The notes below the pieces were generated by a model, which did no database searches, was not told where the DNA came from, and saw only the letters and a list, made by a program, of their open reading frames with translations. The position numbers were made by a program, and so were the translations under genes. Below, in pieces: positions 61,568 to 64,000 of a DNA stretch of 64,000 nt. Source of the DNA: Beaufortia kweichowensis (Eukaryota; Chordata; Actinopteri; Cypriniformes; Gastromyzontidae); assembly GCA_019155185.1 (NCBI GenBank), contig CM032811.1, positions 221,501 to 285,500 of the forward strand. The letters are read 5' to 3'. Numbering within the stretch: the first letter of the stretch is position 1; every line of letters starts with the position of its first letter.

Positions 61568-62575
61568 CATGTGTGTGTGTGTTTCCTGTGTGTGTTTTTC
61601 CTGTGTCTGTGCGTGTGTTTTTCCTGTGTGTGTTCGGGTGTGGTTGTGTGTGTGTTTTTCCTGTGTGTGTCTTGGGTGTGGTTTGTGTGTGTTTTTTCCT
61701 GTGTGTGTGCGTGTGTTTTTCCTGTGTGTGTTCGGGTGTGGTTGTGTGTGTGTTTTTCCTGTGTGTGTGCGGGTGTGGTTGTGTGTGTTTTTCCTGTGTG
61801 TGTGCATGTGTTTTTCCTGTGTGTGTTCGGGTGTGGTTGTGTGTGTGTTTTTCCTGTGTGTGTGCGGGTGTGGTTGTGTGTGTGTTTTTCCTGTGTGTGT
61901 GCGGGTGTGGTTGTGTTTTTCCTGTGTGTGTGTGTGCGGGTGTGGTTGTGTGTGTTTTTTTTCCTGTGTGTGTGCGGGTGTGGTTGTGTGTGTGTTTTTT
62001 CCTGTGTGTGTCTGGGTGTGGTTGTGTGTGTGTGTTTTTTCCTGTGTGTGTGTGGTTGTGTGTGTGTTTTCCTGTGTGTGTGCGGGTGTGGTTGTGTGTG
62101 TGTTTTCCTGTGTGTGTGCGGGTGTGGTTGTGTGTGTGTTTTTCCTGTGTGTGTGCGGGTGTGGTTGTGTGTGTTTTTCCTGTGTGTGTGCGGGTGTGGT
62201 TGTGTGTGTTTTCCTGTGTGTGTGTGTGCGGGTGTGGTTGTGTGTGTTTTTTCCTGTGTGTGCTGGGTGTGGTTGTGTGTGTGTTTTTCCTGTGTGTGTG
62301 TGGGTGTGGTTGTGTGTGTTTTCCCTGTGTGTGTCTTGGGTGTGGTTGTGTGTGTGTTTTCCTCCTGTGTGTGTGCGGGTGTGGTTGTGTGTGTGTTTTT
62401 CCTGTGTGTGTGCGGGTGTGGTTGTGTGTGTGTTTTTCCTGTGTGTGTGCGGGTGTGGTTGTGTGTGTTTTTCCTGTGTGTGTGCGGGTGTGGTTGTGTG
62501 TGTGTTTTTCCTGTGTGTGTGCGGGTGTGGTTGTGTGTGTGTGTGCGGGTGTGGTTGTGTGTGTGTTTGCACGTG
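61568..62575. repeat. About 37-bp GT-rich minisatellite, about 27 copies
   Basis: The unit is TTTTTCCTGTGTGTGTGCGG plus GTGTGGTTGTGTGTGTG, with unit length varying with GT count. All three plus-strand frames stay open for 350 codons or more because the unit lacks stops, giving Cys/Val-rich strings, while the minus strand gives His/Thr-rich ones. None is a gene. Confidence 0.95.
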
Positions 62576-63118
62576 TGTCAGTCAGTCAGTCTGTGATGTC
62601 ACTCTTTACATTAGTAATCTTCTCATTGCAGCCGGGTGATGTGTCTGATCGAGTGAGACGCCTTTAATGACTTGGAGCAGTCATGTGTTTGATGGATGTG
62701 TTGATGCAAATGAAGGATAAATTAAAGCTGTGAGGTGTAGTCTTCAGTTTATGTTAAGCGGCAGACAGAGAGAGATGCATATAATAGATGTGATAAAGAG
62801 AGAAAGAACAGAAATGTGATTAAATCATGTGATTAACAGTAATGTATTGTTCATTTTCTGATTATAATGGTAAGAAGGGGCTTCTTTTCTTCTTAACACT
62901 GTCTTAACATAACAGTGTTAATGAGTTTTTAAACAGTTTGGCTGTTTTGTGGAGGCAGATGTCTATTCTGCGCTGATAAAATCTAAATTTATGGCTTTCA
63001 TGTATGAAAACATTCACTTCTCTCAAATGTCTGATTAACGTGGTGGCGATAGAATTTAAATAAATAAAAAATTGGGGAACTGGGACATGTATAGTGTGAA
63101 TGGCAATTTGACGCTAAT
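62576..63118. other. Unassigned spacer between two minisatellites
   Basis: About 540 bp, mixed composition, AT-rich from 62800. No feature supported. Confidence 0.4.
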
Positions 63119-64000
63119 AAAGGGTGTGGAGCTAGGTCAGGAGGAGTGTGGCGTTGTCAGGGGGTGTGGCGTAGAAGGGGGTCGAGGGGCGTGCCGTGGA
63201 GCGAGATCAGGAGGCGCGTGGAGCGAGATCAGGAGGCGTGTGGAGCTAGGTCAGGAGCGGCGTGGTGTGGAGGAAGATCGAGAGGGGCATGCCGTGGAGC
63301 TAGGTCAGGAGGGGTGTGGCATGGAAGGAGATTAAGAGGGGCGTGCCGTAGAGAGATTTCAGGAGGGGCGTTGAGGGAGATCAAGAGGGGAGTGCTGTGG
63401 AGAGAGGTCAAGAGGGGCGTGGAGGGAGATCAAGAGGCATTACCGATGGAACAAAGGTCAGAGGCTGATGGAGCGAGGTCTGGAGGGGCGTGGAGGGAGA
63501 TCAAGAGGAGAGTGCTGTGGAGAGATGTCAGGAGGGGCGTGGAGCGAAGTCAGGAGGGGCGTGGAGGGAGATCAAGAAGGGCATGCCGTGCGAGCCGGTC
63601 AGGAGGGCGCGATAAGCGAGGTCAGGAGGGCGTGGAGAGGGAGATCAAGAGGGGTGGGCGGGAGCGAGGTCAGGATGCACCAGGTCAGGAGGGTGTGGAG
63701 GAGATCAAGAGGGGAGCCAGAGAGAGGCAGGGTGGAGTGTGGAGGGAGATCAGGTGTGGAGCTTTAGGTCAGGGCCGGCGTGGGTGGGAAGATCGAGGGG
63801 CATGCCGTGGAGCTAGGTCAGGAGGGGTGTGGCATGGAAGGAGATTAAGAGGGGCGGCGTAGAGATTTCAGGAGGGGTGGAGGGGAGATCAAAGAGGGAG
63901 TGCTGTGGAGAGTCAAGAGAGTCAAGGAGTCGACCGTGGAACAAAGGTCAGAGGCGCCGCGTGGAGCAAGGTCTGGAGGGGCGGTGGAGATCAAGAGGAA
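63119..64000. repeat. GA/GT-rich minisatellite with about 500-bp higher-order period, runs off the window
   Basis: The basic unit is about 22-25 bp of the form GTGGAGCGAGGTCAGGAGGGGC. Marker phrases recur about 490-515 bp apart: CATGCCGTGGAGCTAGGTCA at about 63288 and 63802, GAACAAAGGTCAGAGGC at about 63450 and 63939. So blocks of some 20 units were duplicated. The second block has many one-base losses. The Gly/Arg-rich plus-strand frames are repeat translations. Confidence 0.9.

Noticed and set aside
61430..62667. Four overlapping frames of 350-380 residues
   Set aside because: They are translations of a 37-bp minisatellite, with no sequence complexity and no conserved start.
63072..63862. 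Gly/Arg/Glu-rich 238-residue frame
   Set aside because: It lies entirely in the terminal minisatellite.
1..64000. A novel multi-gene host system or defence locus
   Set aside because: No co-oriented set of intact host genes exists in the window. Nearly all coding sequence belongs to transposable elements or their remnants.

Overview
The window looks like a stretch of teleost fish chromosome, most likely a cyprinid-type genome. This is inferred from content: long CA and TC microsatellites, AT-rich spacers, Tc1, hAT, DIRS, Tx1, L2, CR1/Rex-type, Ty3/gypsy and retrovirus-like elements, spliceosomal-type exons, and no operons or Shine-Dalgarno-led genes. No complete host protein-coding gene is visible. 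The host-like coding remains are one possible 112-bp exon at 1768-1879 and a broken C2H2-finger gene at about 45.2-46.8 kb.

Layout. 0-5.3 kb: CA microsatellite, possible exon, a 126-bp minisatellite and unassigned sequence. 5.7-8.6 kb: a dead Tc1-like transposon split by a solo LTR, then a second solo LTR holding a hexanucleotide array. 9.66-17.1 kb: a minus-strand L2-type LINE (esterase-type ORF1, RT) split by a minus-strand retrovirus-like provirus (11260-15293) with paired LTRs, a tRNA-His-type primer site and gag but no recognised pol. 17.26-29.2 kb: two tandem plus-strand Tx1-type LINEs, each with its 5' end against a (TC)n microsatellite. The first is opened by two solo LTRs, a 4.6-kb DIRS element on the minus strand and a truncated LTR element. 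29.2-35 kb: microsatellites, two solo LTRs and a minus-strand CR1/L2-type LINE. 35.3-42.9 kb: a degenerate minus-strand gypsy element split by other repeats, including a plus-strand chromodomain gypsy element that landed in a tandem repeat. 43-47.3 kb: a tRNA-type SINE, a solo LTR, and a finger gene remnant invaded by a hAT fragment and carrying a hAT MITE downstream. 47.7-52.5 kb: an LTR carrying a 1.43-kb Tc1 transposon, then a plus-strand LINE split by two solo LTRs. 52.5-57.2 kb: a minus-strand LINE split by a minisatellite, tyrosine-recombinase remnant and foldback block. 57.3-61.3 kb: an intron-bearing Tc1/IS630-like transposase split by a Rex1/CR1-type LINE. 61.5-64 kb: two GC/GT-rich minisatellites, the last running off the window.

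The parts do not form a pathway. The window is an archaeological record of element-into-element insertion. Many junctions are dated relative to each other by target-site duplications: ten solo LTRs have exact 5-bp duplications, the provirus has 4 bp, the Tc1 element has TA and the hAT MITE has 8 bp. Family names come from recalled motif patterns, not database searches. Boundaries given to the base are those with duplicated flanks; others are approximate.
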